Assembly: GCA_026545765.1 (NCBI GenBank)
Contig: CM048839.1
Location: 23,684,566-23,748,565 of the forward strand
DNA from: Plantago major
Taxonomy: Eukaryota; Streptophyta; Magnoliopsida; Lamiales; Plantaginaceae
Direction: 5' to 3'
DNA length: 64,000 bases
In this document: one piece after another, positions 19,660 through 31,090 of the stretch
Layout: the number at the start of each line of letters is the position of its first letter
How positions within the stretch are numbered: the stretch's first letter is position 1
Position numbers and translations under genes: made by a program
The notes under the pieces: model-generated
Told to the model about the DNA's origin: nothing
Databases searched by the model: none
The model's input: only the letters and a program-made list of their open reading frames with translations

Positions 19660-22600
19660 TATCCCCCATTTTAGTGTAATCCTTGATCTACTTAGTATAT
19701 ATAAAAATATATACAGGTGTATAAACACAAACATTACGATCAAACAAATGCATAAATGAAAATATCTTGCGATTGAATTTTCATCTTAGTACAATACACA
19801 TTCCAAATACTCGAGAATCGAGGTGTCGTAACGATTGAACCCGTCAACCCATTTGAATACCTGAAGATATCATACACAAAAGTTTCTACAACACTCTACT
19901 GTTCATACTTGACACTATACAAGCCATGTGTCCTTATCCATTAATAAGCATATAGGAAGCCATGTCCAAGCTTCTTGAAGCGGCAAAACTTCATGCTTAC
20001 ATAGGTGGTCCTTTTAGTCTTGCTCCTGCATTTGCAATTTGTCAAAAGAACCATTAAGAAGATATACTTCAACCTAACATCACTTGCAGGTCTGAGCACA
20101 TACCTTGGGAAGATAAACACATGTGCTCCAATCTCTAACTATGGTCTTTCCACATTGAATTCTGCTTCTAACGTTGTATTAGAAGGGAATTGGGTATACC
20201 ACAGCTAGTAGATTTAGATGGACTTTAATCCCATCCCAATCACCGACTTATTCACTAAGTCCCTAGCCAACCCCTTCGTCAAGTGGTCAGCCAAGTTTTG
20301 TTTCGACCGAACAAACTCAATGGATATCACCCCAATCATGATTAACTCCCTAATCATACTATGTCTAACACCCAAGTGTCTAGACTTGCCATTGTAAATT
20401 TGACTATAAGCTCTAGCCAACGTGGCAGCACTATCACAACGGATAGAAATAGGTGATATAGGTTTAGGCCATAAGGGAATCTCATACACTAAGTTTCTTA
20501 GCCATTCCGCTTCTTTACCAGCGGCGGCTAAGGCTACAAATTCAGATTCCATTGTGGAGCTTGTTATACATGTTTGCTTCTTGGAAACCCATGAAATGGC
20601 ACCTCCCCCAAGCAAAAACACCCATCCACTTGTAGAAGATGAGTCTTCAACATTATTTATCCAACTAGCATCCGTATAACCTTCTAACACCGAAGGAAAT
20701 CCCACATATGACAAACCATGTTTCATAGTACCTTTCAAGTACTTGAATACCCTTGTTATTGCATGCCAATGATGTCTACTAGGATTACTAGTAAATCTGC
20801 TCAATTTACCAACCGCATAAGCAATATCCGGTCTAGTGCTAGCATAGCATACGTCAAACAGCCTATGGCTTTTGAGTATTCGAGTGACCCAGTGTTTACT
20901 CAGATTCGCATAAGCTTTTCTTCCGGATCCATGGGGTACTTACCGAGAACAACCTTCATGATTGAACTTCTTGAGTATCTTCTCAATGTAATGAGATTGT
21001 GTGATAACAATCCCATTATTCTCCGCTTTAATCTTGATACCAAGAATAACGTCCGCTTCTCCCATATCTTTCATGGAGAACTTTGATGACAAAATTTCTT
21101 GGTTTTATCAACTGATTTTGGTCAAGACTAAATATCAACATGTCATCCACATATAGGCAAATGATTACACCTTTTCCGGATGCATCAAATTTGCTATATA
21201 CACACTTGTCCGCTTGGTTCGTAATGAAACCACTAGACAAAACAACCTTATCAAATTTTTGATGCCCTTGTTTTGGTGCTTGTTTCAGCCATACAATGAC
21301 TTAATCACCACTTACACTTTATTCTCATTACTGTGCATTACAAATCCTTCGGTTGCTTCATGTACACTTCTTCTTCCAAATCACCATTTAGAAATCTTGT
21401 TTTGACATCCATTTGATGGATCACTAAATTGTGAATAGTCGCCAAGGCAATCAACAATCTAATAGTAGTGATACGAGCAAGGGAGCGTAGGTATCAAGTA
21501 ATCGATCCTTCCCTTTGTCTAAAGCCTTGGATAACCAATCGAGCCTTAAACTTGTCAATTGTACCATCGACTTTCATCTTCTTTTAAAGATCCATTTGCA
21601 GCCAAATGGTTTACAACACGGTGGTAAATCGATAAGATCCAAGTATTATTTTCCATGATAGACCCAATCTCATCATCAATCGCTTCTTTCCAAAAAGTCA
21701 ATCTCGAGATTTAATAGCTTCATCATATGTCCTCGGATCCTCCTCAATCGTAATAAAGAAGAGTATTGGGATTCAATCTGATCCTTTGATCCCTCAACTA
21801 AGTATAGTTGAAAATCAGAACCATATTTAGGTTTCCTAGCTCTTTTGCTTCTACGGGGTTCAGGAGTCTCACTTGGTACATCATTTGAATGATCATCCCT
21901 TAGAGTATCATCCGAGCTTGGTATAGTATATACCTTGGTCTAGGTATTGAGGAGAAACGATTCTCATCAAAGATAGCATCTCTCGATTCTATAATTGTGT
22001 TAATAGAGACCGAATCATTAGGTTCTATGACATAAAACCTATAAGCCTTGGAATGCTCAGCATATCCAACAAAGATGCAATCAATCCCCTTTTCACCCAA
22101 AGTTTTCCTCTTAGAGTCCGGGAGTCTAACCACGGCCCTACAACCCCAAACTCGCAAAAATGTCAAGTTAGGTCGTTTCTTATACCAAAGTTCATATGGG
22201 GTAGTCTTGTTCCTTTTGTTAGGAACCCTATTTAACAAATAGCAAGCCGTTAACATGGCTTCTCCCCAGAATCCCTCACTTAAACCAGAGTAAGACAACA
22301 TGGCATTCACCATTTCCTTAAGAGCTCTATTTTCCTTTCACCACACCATTACATTGTGGCGATATGAGCCTTAGTCTCATGAATGATTCCTACGGATTGG
22401 AAAATACAGGATCATAATATTCACCACCTCTATCCGTATGTAAGATTTTAATCAAGCCATTTTGTTGTAATTCAACCTCGCTTTATAAATTCGAATTTAT
22501 CTAAGGCTTCATCCTTTGATGCAAGATATAAACATATGTAACCTAGATGCATCATCTATGAAAGTAACAACATACTTCTTGTTCCCTAAAGATGGAGTAG

Positions 22601-24180
22601 CATGCAAATCACATAGATCACTATGAATTAAATCAAGTATGACAGATTTCCTGATTATATTCTTAAAAGGTTTTCTAGTGATCTTAGTTAACATGCAAGT
22701 ATTACATTTTCCTACATTTCCATCAAAAACAGGAATCAAATCATCTTTAGACATTTCAAGCATCCTTTTATAATGCACATGTCCTAGACGAGCATGCCAT
22801 AGAGATGAATCAATCACATTCGAAGAGGACATAAATACAGAACCAGAATCATGCGAAACTCCATCCAGATTCATCATAAACATTCCATTATTATAATAAC
22901 CAGATCCAATATACACACCACACTTTGACAAGATATACTTGTCTGATTCACAAACCTGCTTGTAACCAAGCTTATTTAAAACCGGGCCTGAAATTAAGTT
23001 CTTACGTAACTTAGGAACATATAAAACATTACACAAAGACATTGTTTTTCCAGAACTAAATTCTAGCACCACGTCTCCTTTGCCTTCCACGGAAGCGAAG
23101 TGATCATCTCCCATATAGAGGACAGAACCGTCATCCACTGGTACAAGTGTCTTGAACCACCTACGGTCCTTGCAAACGTGAGTTGTGGCGCCAGAATCTA
23201 TCCACCACGCGATAGCATCATCCTGCACATAATATGCTTCAGAAATAAGTGAAACTGAATATTCAATCAAATTATTCAAATCACTTTTTAGATTCTGACC
23301 TTGGTTTCGGGATTGGTCCGTAGACCCCTTTCCCGAACCACTTGCGTTCGCGTTGTCGTGCTTCTTGCCATATCGGCAATCCTTCTTGAAGTGGCCAGGT
23401 TTGCCACATTTCCAACACTCTAGTTTCGGTTTCTTGTTAGAACCGAATCGCTTTTGTTGTTAGAAGCACGCTTCTTTCCTTTGTTCTTGTTGTTATTGTT
23501 CTTACCACCCTCTTCGATCATGTTGAGGGTCCAAAGAACATCTTTGCCCTTGCCCTTATCTTCCGAAGCCTTCAGAGATTCTTCTATGTGAAGATGGCTT
23601 CCAAGTTGAACCAGAGATAGTTCCTCTTTACCATGTTTCAGAGTATGCTTGAACTCTTTCCAGGAAGGAGGCAACTTATCAATGATACTTGAGACAGAGA
23701 TGGATTCATCCATCTTCAAACCGTGTTGTGCAAATTGTCCGAGAATCCGGAGAATTTCATTGAATCGTCCATGTAATCGCGAATCAACCATCTCAGTTGT
23801 TGAAATCGCTAACTGTGAATTTCCCGCTTGAAGAATCCTCCGCCATATATTCGCTTCGAGGAATCCCACGCCTTCGCAGACTCCACAGTTTGGTAAATAT
23901 CGAACAAAGAATCGACATACCGCTCAAGATGTGTCCTCTGCAAATATAGTCATCGCTTTTCCCACTTGGATTTGCATCAATGCTTCAACCGGTCCATCAT
24001 CTTCCACTTCGCATTGGTGTAGACAGACGTACACCACCTTCAAGGTCGTAAGCATGAAGTGCATCTTCTTTGCCATTCAAGTCGTGGCCTTGGAACTTCT
24101 CGCTTCAAATTGTTTGTCATCTCCCTGACAGTGCTTCCGCTTCCTCCAGCCATGATTATCAACAGATTATCTTGTTCGTT

Positions 24181-24735
24181 TGTTGGATGTTTGGGTAGTG
24201 ATAATCCTGGAAATCTTCTATGGATCGTGTAGTCACTTTCCGAGCAAGATAATTCGACCCAATTTACAGCCTGGGTTACACGAATTCCTTGCGGGGATAA
24301 TCCAATAAGGCAATCTAATTCAGGCTATATGAATTTCGATCAAAAAATAGAGAGGATGTAAGATTTTCGTATATGTGTTCTGGAGACCGAATCCTCCAAT
24401 TTGTAGAAGTACAAAGTCGAAGCCGTTTGGCGGTTGAGGGGTTCTGAACTTATCCTGAATTAACCGAGTTCTGGTCTTATCCAGAATCATGGGAAAACAT
24501 TAATAACGAATATGAATTTCCCAAAAAAGTCGGTATTTGCCCGCCACCCCACTGGCGGCGGGACCCCTGAGGCTCCGCCCTCGACCCTCAGTATTTGCGG
24601 CCGATAACTCGTTAGCTCAACAAGCGTGCACCCCGCACTACCCGAACTCGTTCCGAGCCTTAACGTGAGATCGCATCGGTCTCTAGTAAATCACATTACT
24701 ACTAAAATGAGTTGATGACACTAAAATCACCAACA
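24181..24735 (-). repeat. 5' LTR of inner copia element
   Basis: 555 bp, TG to CA, next to the gag start region. Confidence 0.9.
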
Positions 24736-24862
24736 CCTTTGTCATCGTCGCCTGATTTCGTCATCGCTAATAGCAGATGGTTTGAAGGTGGCTGGAAGTG
24801 GTTTTGGATGAAGAATTTTTATGTGGAAGCTATGGAGATCGGTTTTACCCGCTCTGGTGCCA

Positions 24863-25044
24863 TGAAGAAAATGTAAATGGTTTGGTTGTGATATTCTGAT
24901 GATTCATTCCACGAGGTATGATGCAGCTTAAATATACACACAAGATTATTCTACAAGTAAACAAGATCCCCATAATTAAGCTAATCACAACTAAAAGGGA
25001 TCTGTACTAGAAATAGATACAATTAAACTATATAAAATCTTTCA
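24863..25044 (-). repeat. 5' LTR of outer copia element
   Basis: 182 bp. One deletion of about 20 bp relative to the other LTR accounts for the length difference. Confidence 0.9.
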
Positions 25045-25460
25045 TGGTGTAGTATGTAATTTTTTTTGTTTTTTGTTTTTGTATGTCTTTGTCTTTCAGA
25101 GCCTTTAATTTATTGATTCATGGATGTAAAATTCGATCAACATATATCAAGTGTTGTGGTTGAATTCTGGCTGATGTAATATAATGTAATCCTTTTCTAA
25201 AGTTTTTCGATCAATTAATTATCGATTTTCATCTCTAATCTAATCTAATCTATAAAGCCTTATCGTGAATATGAGCCTATGAGGTACGTACAGAGCCCAT
25301 AACTCAGTAACTCCATAAGCTGCAGATCATGACAATCTAGAAAATGTACGACGATAACAGGCTTCCAGCCCAGCACTGGCCCATGTTATTTTGGCATACA
25401 ATACCCAGCCCAATAGAAGCATTTGGTCCAAGCAAAGCAGTATCTCAGTTTATTTTATGA
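25045..25460. other. Displaced 3' flank of PCR gene 2
   Basis: TGGTGTAGTATGTAATTTTTTTT resumes the sequence interrupted at 15203 and parallels TGGTGTAATTTGTAA downstream of PCR gene 1. The original polyadenylation region of PCR gene 2 is therefore probably here, almost 10 kb from the stop codon. No gene is seen further on. Confidence 0.6.
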
Positions 25461-25573
25461 GTGATGTTAAATTGAAATCAATTTCTTTTTATTATGACAT
25501 TAATCTCGTTCATAAAAAAAGATTGATAACATCAATAAACACGATTGATATCAATTGATTTAACACCATCCTG
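25461..25573. repeat. Short hairpin repeat, possible MITE
   Basis: GATGTTAAATTGAAATCAATT at the left pairs with the inverse of AATTGATTTAACACCATC at the right. No clear target duplication. Confidence 0.45.
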
Positions 25574-25828
25574 ATCTTATGCATCGTATACCATTAAAGT
25601 TATCCAAACTATTTGATTGATCAACTTATTTTGTGCCTTGAATATGTGAAGCCCGAATTGCATTTTGGTCCCTTAGCTAGTCATTCATCACGGTTTTGGC
25701 CCCCTGAAAATTAAATTTTAGAGTTTTCGTCCTATATATATTTGTATTTTAACCCAATATTTTTACATATTTAGTACCTATTGTAATTTTTTCCTTCCAT
25801 GTCATACCATACCATATCATATCCACAT

Positions 25829-26477
25829 ATGGGGTTGAGCACCAGGTCAGACCCGATCCGATTTGACCCGACCCGAAAATGAACCGGTAGATAAAGGGTC
25901 ATAGTTTATCGACCCGATACCCGGACCGACCCGGTAAAATCCGGGCCGGTCCGGGCTGAATCCATTTTGACTCTGTTAAGTGTTGATAAAAAAAACTAGA
26001 CTAATTTAATAATTAGTTATTGCACATTACACAACAAAACTCAGAAACAAATAATTAATCTGCATGAAGTTAAACAACACCATTAAATTGATTCCACCCA
26101 AGCAACACTACCTAGTACCTAGTCACTAGCACATGCACATATCATTTTTCATTTCAAATTTCAGGAACTACTACACTAGCAGTCTAGCACACTCACTTGG
26201 GTAAATTGGAATTTAAAAAATATTATATTCTTTTCACTTTGTCTAAGTTTAAGTTCGTAAGTAGTAATAACACATGCAAATAGACTTAGTTTCGGTGTGG
26301 GAAAGATTAGATGTACCAAGCCTTGTCCGGGCCGTTCGGGTTGGACCGAATTTTCCAGGTTTTGACCCGACCCGACCCAAAACCCGAATTTTGGTAAAAC
26401 ATGGACCCGAGACCCGGACCAAAAAAAACGAACCGGTCCGAGTCAGGTTCGGGTCCGGTCCACTGATGCTCAGCCCT
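25829..26477. mobile_element. hAT-type non-autonomous element, about 650 bp
   Basis: Ends GGGGTTGAGCACCAG and, inverted, AGGGCTGAGCATCAG, with 8-bp direct repeats ATCCACAT at 25821-25828 and 26478-26485. The subterminal regions are rich in GACCCGA and CGGGTC words in opposite orientation at the two ends, as hAT elements often show for transposase binding. No transposase. An apparent ORF pair in the right half is only a by-product of the GC-rich repeats. Confidence 0.8.
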
Positions 26478-26485
26478 ATCCACAT

Positions 26486-26960
26486 CACTCTAAATCAGAT
26501 CCAATTCACTAACTAATGGACTAAATGCAATTTGAAGGGGAAACGGCTAATGCTCTATTTGGTTCCAAATGCATTAAAGATTTGGTGAGGCTTCGAAATG
26601 GTACTCTAAAGCCAGGTGCGTTTTGTAAGCTGGAGAAACGCGGTTTGACCAAAAGTCCGATTAGTAACAGGTTTGCAGAAAATTAGATTATTATTTAGCC
26701 CCTAGTGGCCTCACTCTGTCATTGTAAGTTGTAACAGTAGGGACTGCCCAACTGCTACAGTGAAAGGACCAAGATCTAACAAACCCAGTTTTGAATAAGC
26801 ATCCAAGGTCCACGAAATGCAAAGCTTAAACGCAAATCATTGACTGGTAGAGTCTTGTTTCTACATAGTTCCAATTGTTGGGTAGAGAACAAGGAGAGAC
26901 CAACCAAACACTTTTATTTATAAAAAGACCAAGCACTTTTACACACCGATCATTGAATTT
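26486..26960. other. Intergenic stretch, no gene seen
   Basis: No coding signal or clear repeat recognised. Confidence 0.4.
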
Positions 26961-27178
26961 TAACTCGCCAATACAATCTGATCAGACATTTAACTCTACT
27001 AATACAGTTGGACTGTATTACATGACTCTACCAATACAGTCGGACTGTATTACTTAACTCTACTAATACAGTTGGACTGTATTACATGACTCTACCAATA
27101 CAGTCGGACTGTATTACTTAACTCTACTAATACAGTTGGACTGTATTACATGACTCTACCAATACAGTTGACTGTAGC
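26961..27178. repeat. Palindromic 32-bp tandem array with 64-bp higher order
   Basis: Unit starts at 26991, 27023, 27055, 27087, 27119 and 27151. Odd units read TAACTCTACTAATACAG, even units TGACTCTACCAATACAG. Each centres on AATACAGTYGGACTGTATT, an imperfect palindrome. Alternate units are almost identical, so the working repeat is 64 bp. A diverged unit precedes it at 26961 and the last unit is truncated. Confidence 0.92.
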
Positions 27179-27345
27179 ATTTGGTCTTTATTTGAAAACA
27201 CCAAAACACTATAGACCTTTTTTGCAAACTTAGGTGCAAAATTGGTCTCGCCCAATTGTTTGTTCTTTTAAATCTACTGGGCTTACCCATTGGACCTTAA
27301 ATTGCATGTCTCCTAATACTTGATGATTGCCATGTGTATAATGAC

Positions 27346-27503
27346 TAGAGGTGTTATCTGGGCCGGTCGCATAACAGCCCGACACGCTTAAAAACCGGTC
27401 CGGTCCGGCCCGTTTAATATTTGGCCCGGACCAGCCCGCACACTAAATGGAGCGGGCTTTGGCGGGTTGGCCCGGCCCGAGCCCGGCCCGATTACCACCT
27501 CTA
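27346..27503. mobile_element. hAT-type MITE, 158 bp
   Basis: Ends TAGAGGTGTTATCTGGGCCGG and, inverted, TAGAGGTGGTAATCGGGCCG, with exact 8-bp direct repeats ATAATGAC at 27338-27345 and 27504-27511. GC-rich interior, no ORF. Confidence 0.9.
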
Positions 27504-27511
27504 ATAATGAC

Positions 27512-29737
27512 ACACTTGACTCACATACAGTTTCCTTGTTTTATAGTTTTGGACGATTTACACTCACGCACCCATTCATGCGCACGAACTTTAAGCGCGT
27601 TGTAATAATTTGTGAATAAAACATAATTAGGGTCTTGGTCGTGATTTCTGCTAGTCATGTTCCTTTCTCGTAATAAGGAAAACTCAACTCACCTCAATTA
27701 CATCGAACCCAACATCGCACCTTGTACTCAACTTGTTTGTGCTTCAATTACGTATATGCCAGGTACCACAGACTCAGTTCTAATAATCGGACAAATTGGT
27801 TATGAGAAACCCGATTCAATAGCATTAGGTGCCAGAGTAATGTACCCCTCGTAAATCGATTGGATGAATATTTCGAAAAGAATGACGTTCCTTCAGCAAA
27901 ATTGCCCACATATAAGGTTGGAAGGTGGACCATGAATAAGGATTGAAATATTTCACATCATTTGAGAATTATAAATTCTAAAACGTATAAGATTGAATAA
28001 ATTTAAAGTATAAATGATAAATATAATTCAACCCTAAATTTCTAGTAATGATGTTTATATCAAAACTGAAATTATTCTTTGCTTTAGCAGGGATTAATCT
28101 CTCTAAGTCTTGCAAGCTGTCAGAATGAAATCTGCAACTTGTGTTGAAGGCTATGCCAAAAATTTATTGTCATTTGTTTTGCCTACAAATTAAACTTTGT
28201 CCAGAAAGTGATATATAGTGTGTACTCAACTTGCAAATCGACCTAGAACGCCATTAATGTTATTCTCAAGAATTTAGCCTGCATGCTTACTTGTGATCAT
28301 TGATATTTTTCGTAAACAACAAAATGTCTTTTGTTAACAAGACGCACAAGATAATCATCATACGTATTTGAATATGAATGTACACTTGATATATTTAAAT
28401 TAAATATACGGTTGCACACAAAATTTTGTGATTTCATGACGAAAATCAATTAGAGTCCACAATGCCAATTATAATTCCATAGACAAGTACATAAGAATCG
28501 TCAAATTAATTCCACCGTAAAAGCAAAAGTCTTCAACGTAGCAAAGTCTTCCATAGAGATACAAGTACTTGTTACATTTCGAATCTTATTAGAACACCAT
28601 TTCACATCTCATCTTAAATCATCATTTGTTCAACAACCAAGTTGTAACAATTAGAGTGTTTCTAATTGCATATATATAAGTGACAACGTCGAAACAATTT
28701 TGAAATGGCCAACCACAACCATTTACAAACTATATCGAAAATTGCAAATTTTCATAAGTTATAGTAACAAATTTTATATATACCTCAATAATCAATATCA
28801 TATTCTAACTTGCAAATTAAGATTATGTCTCTAATTTTATACTATTTATTACTTCCAAATACATCATACTGCTCGACGAAATAATAAACAAAATCTTTTT
28901 AGAAAAATGTAATGAGTTCCAAAAAAACACACAAGAAAAAGTTCAAAGAAAAAAAGATACACTTTAATTGGATTGTACTAGTTTTTACAGCTCGGGTCTG
29001 GAGCTAAACTCCAAATTGGAGCAATTAAAGCTCCACCATTGGAGCAGAGCATAGCTCGGATCTAATTTTTTCTTTTATTTTTTTAAAATTTTTTGTTTTG
29101 TTTTGATTTCACGGGATTAAAAAAATAAACAAGGGTACCCAATAAACAACGTTGGAAGAAAAAGGGCTTGAATTGAATTAGAAAAAATGTAAGGGATAAT
29201 GAGAAAATAAAAGGAAATGTAATGTGTAGAATTAATGGATACCCAAGTATAAATTGAACATCTAGCAAGAGTAATAGATGAAATTCACCAAGAAATACAA
29301 AGCCCCGTTTTCCATCGGTTCTTGAATTCATGTTTTCGTCAATCTAAGGAAGTGAAACTTTAGCATTTTATTTTTTACTACGACTACTTGTAATTGTATG
29401 TTGTGACGTGTATGTTATATACTCCGTAGACTACTACTCCTTCTTTCTTATATTAAATGTCACATATTTTATTTATATATTCCAATGTAAATGTTATACT
29501 TTCATTTTTTGGTAAAATTTACGCAACTTATTCTGAACTACACTCATTTGAACCACGAACTATCAATCTACTTTAATCTCCAGTTCAAAACTAATATGAT
29601 ATTTAATCTGACACAGATAGAGTAGTTTATGTATGGTGATTTGCGGGACAGTATCAACAAATTACAACCACCTATCCAGACCACCAAATTATACATTTGT
29701 TCTCGGAGGTAGGGATAACTACATTTTTCAATACATA
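27512..29737. other. Long intergenic region, no gene recognised
   Basis: No coding exon could be supported. Around 28994-29060 is a cluster of short palindromic words of the GGAGC/GCTCC type (CTCCAAATTGGAG, GCTCCACCATTGGAGC). It recalls the arrays at 31270-31350 and 62661-62912. A fragment resembling a Stowaway end (TACTCCTTCTTTC) lies near 29435. Confidence 0.5.
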
Positions 29738-29978
29738 CTCCCTCCGTCCCGGGTTCAACTTCCCGTGGGACCGGGCACGGGTTTTAAGAGAAAAGTGAAT
29801 AAAGTAGGAGTAATAGTGATAAAGTAGGAGTAATAGTGTATAAAGTAAGAGTAATAGTGAATAAAGTAGGAGAGATAGTGTATAAAGTAGGAGAGAAAGT
29901 TTCCATTTAAGGGATGGGAAGTTGAAGTCGGGACGGATCAAAACGGAATACGGGAAGTTGAAGCTGGGTCGGAGGGAG
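29738..29978. mobile_element. Stowaway MITE with internal 22-24-bp minisatellite
   Basis: Ends CTCCCTCCGTCCCGGGTTC and, inverted, CTCCCTCCGACCCAGCTTC, flanked by TA. Subterminal ACTTCCCGTGGG(A/T)CCGGGCAC is shared with the MITE at 33028-33272. Between about 29794 and 29890 are four or five copies of AATAAAGTAGGAGTAATAGT. Confidence 0.88.
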
Positions 29979-30113
29979 TATATAAGTTGAACATTCAAAC
30001 AGAATCGGCGGTAGACATTTCAGCAAACTGAATCTTCTATTCCAGACAGGATTAACCCCACCAAGTGGTACACTAGACTACCATATCCATCAGCAAATTA
30101 AGAGTACGTACTT

Positions 30114-30124
30114 ACTATATAAAC
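30114..30124 (+). promoter_or_regulatory. TATA box of PCR gene 3
   Basis: ACTATATAAAC, about 55 bp upstream of the start codon, at the position conserved in the PCR paralogues. Confidence 0.6.
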
Positions 30125-30172
30125 ACCTAGCTAGTATCTTTAATTATGCATCTTAAACATTCTTAACATCTC

Positions 30173-30196
30173 ATGCATGGCTGTTCCACCACCTGA
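30173..30196 (+). promoter_or_regulatory. Seven-codon upstream ORF overlapping the PCR3 start
   Basis: ATGCATGGC: the first ATG (30173) opens a seven-codon frame that ends at the TGA at 30194-30196. The PCR start (30177) lies four bases downstream in another frame. Copies 1 and 2 lack this ATG. It could lower translation of PCR gene 3 if the mRNA includes it. Confidence 0.6.
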
Positions 30197-30935
30197 AGGG
30201 GCCTGGTCTACCGGCCTTTGCGACTGTACTTCCGATTGTTCTAGCTGTAAGTTGGCCTGCGCTTTTTCATATCTTTAACAGGCCAGAGTATATAGTCGTA
30301 TATGATTAATGTTATATATGATGGATTCTGATTCTACAGGTTGCCTAACATGTTGGTGTCCATGCATAAGTTTCGGAAGGGTTGCTGAAATTGTTGATAG
30401 AGGATCCACTTGTAAGTCAACAACGATTGATATGTGAAGTAGTAAATTGCGTAACATATATAATCATGAAAATCATACATAAACGATCACTGATTCATGT
30501 TCATGTGAGCTGCTGCAGCTTGTTTTTTAAGTGGTGCTATCTACTATCTGACGAACATAACGGGATGTGGTAGTCGTTTGTATTCACGCTGCTATCGCCG
30601 AAAAATGAGAGATATGTACAAGTTGCCAAAGGACCCTTGTAATGGCTTTCTTGTCCATTGCTGCTGTGAGCCTTGCGCTGTTTGCCAAGAATACCGTGAA
30701 CTCAAACATCGTGGATTCGACATGTCTCTTGGTAAGTAGATATATATATATATATATATGATATATCATCAGTATATCAAGATCCTCCAATTCTTTAAAT
30801 TTGTTGCAGATTGGCTATAATTAATTTTCCATGTTTATTGTGTGAAATTTGTTAGGGTGGAAGGGAAATGTTGCGAGGAATCAAGGTCAAGGAGTGGCAA
30901 TGCCCCCATTTGCTCAGGAAGGGATGAAGCGTTAA
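30177..30935 (+). CDS. PCR: PLANT CADMIUM RESISTANCE (PLAC8) family protein, copy 3
   Basis: Four exons: 30177-30246, 30340-30411, 30519-30731 and 30856-30935, encoding 144 residues. The frame is intact and all sites are GT-AG with the same phases as copies 1 and 2. The PLAC8 motif CCLTCWCPC and the tail [13 protein letters not shown] are kept, but the protein is the most divergent of the three. The N-terminus is shorter (MAVPPPEG). CTSDCSSCC adds cysteines before the motif. The hydrophobic segment reads [20 protein letters not shown], less hydrophobic and with an extra arginine. EPCAVCQ replaces ESCALCQ. It lies 1.5 kb from the phosphoglucomutase stop, tail to tail, which is probably the ancestral arrangement. 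A metal-handling or membrane role is inferred from the family only. Confidence 0.9.
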
Positions 30936-31090
30936 GAGTCTCACCAAATGAAATCCCACTTTTATGTTATTAATTTCATATGCGTTTTGTCTTTCGGTTT
31001 GTTTAGCCTTGGACGATATATATATATATGTACCAAGACTCGATTGCAAGTCTTCTTAATCAATTCAGTAATAAACCATTGTACGTTGAT

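Larger units (their letters stand above)
19081..24735 (-). mobile_element. Copia (Tork-like) LTR retrotransposon, inner nested element, broken fossil
   Basis: LTRs at 19081-19659 and 24181-24735 (579 and 555 bp), TGTTGG to CCAACA, flanked by CCTTT duplications. The purine-rich tract next to the left LTR (19660-19670) gives minus-strand orientation. Parts: gag (about 23340-24155) including a CCHC knuckle near 23380, protease with WWIDSGATTHVC plus GAG-pre-integrase (about 22600-23280), integrase (about 21950-22600), reverse transcriptase (about 20880-21560, LYVDDMLIF visible) and RNase H (about 20214-20800, TDASW and HLTKGL). No canonical initiator-methionine primer site was seen beside the right LTR. 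Several breaks are visible. The LTRs differ by about seven substitutions over 490 alignable bases, suggesting about one million years under the same assumed rate. It is younger than its host element, as nesting requires. Confidence 0.92.
15204..25044 (-). mobile_element. Copia (Ty1) LTR retrotransposon, outer element, broken fossil
   Basis: Short LTRs at 15204-15406 and 24863-25044 are bounded by TG and CA and flanked by 5-bp TGGTG duplications. Beside the right LTR is a primer-binding-like TGGCACCAGAGC, and beside the left LTR a purine-rich tract (15407-15416), which gives minus-strand orientation. Parts in transcription order: leader (24741-24862), gag (about 18100-19040), protease with DSGATKHIT and GAG-pre-integrase (about 17500-18000), integrase (about 16970-17500), reverse transcriptase with [12 protein letters not shown] (about 15900-16200) and RNase H (about 15670-15850). 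Copia domain order is clear. The element carries a second copia element in its leader. It is broken in several places. The LTRs differ by about five substitutions over 180 aligned bases plus one gap, roughly two million years if a rate near 7e-9 per site per year is assumed. Confidence 0.92.

Noticed and set aside
24150-24180. Primer-binding site of the inner copia element
   Set aside because: No convincing match to the usual initiator-tRNA complement was seen beside the LTR, so none is called.
26249-26516. Overlapping ORFs of about 80 codons on both strands
   Set aside because: They fall in the GC-rich end of a hAT-type element and owe their openness to GACCCGA-like repeats.
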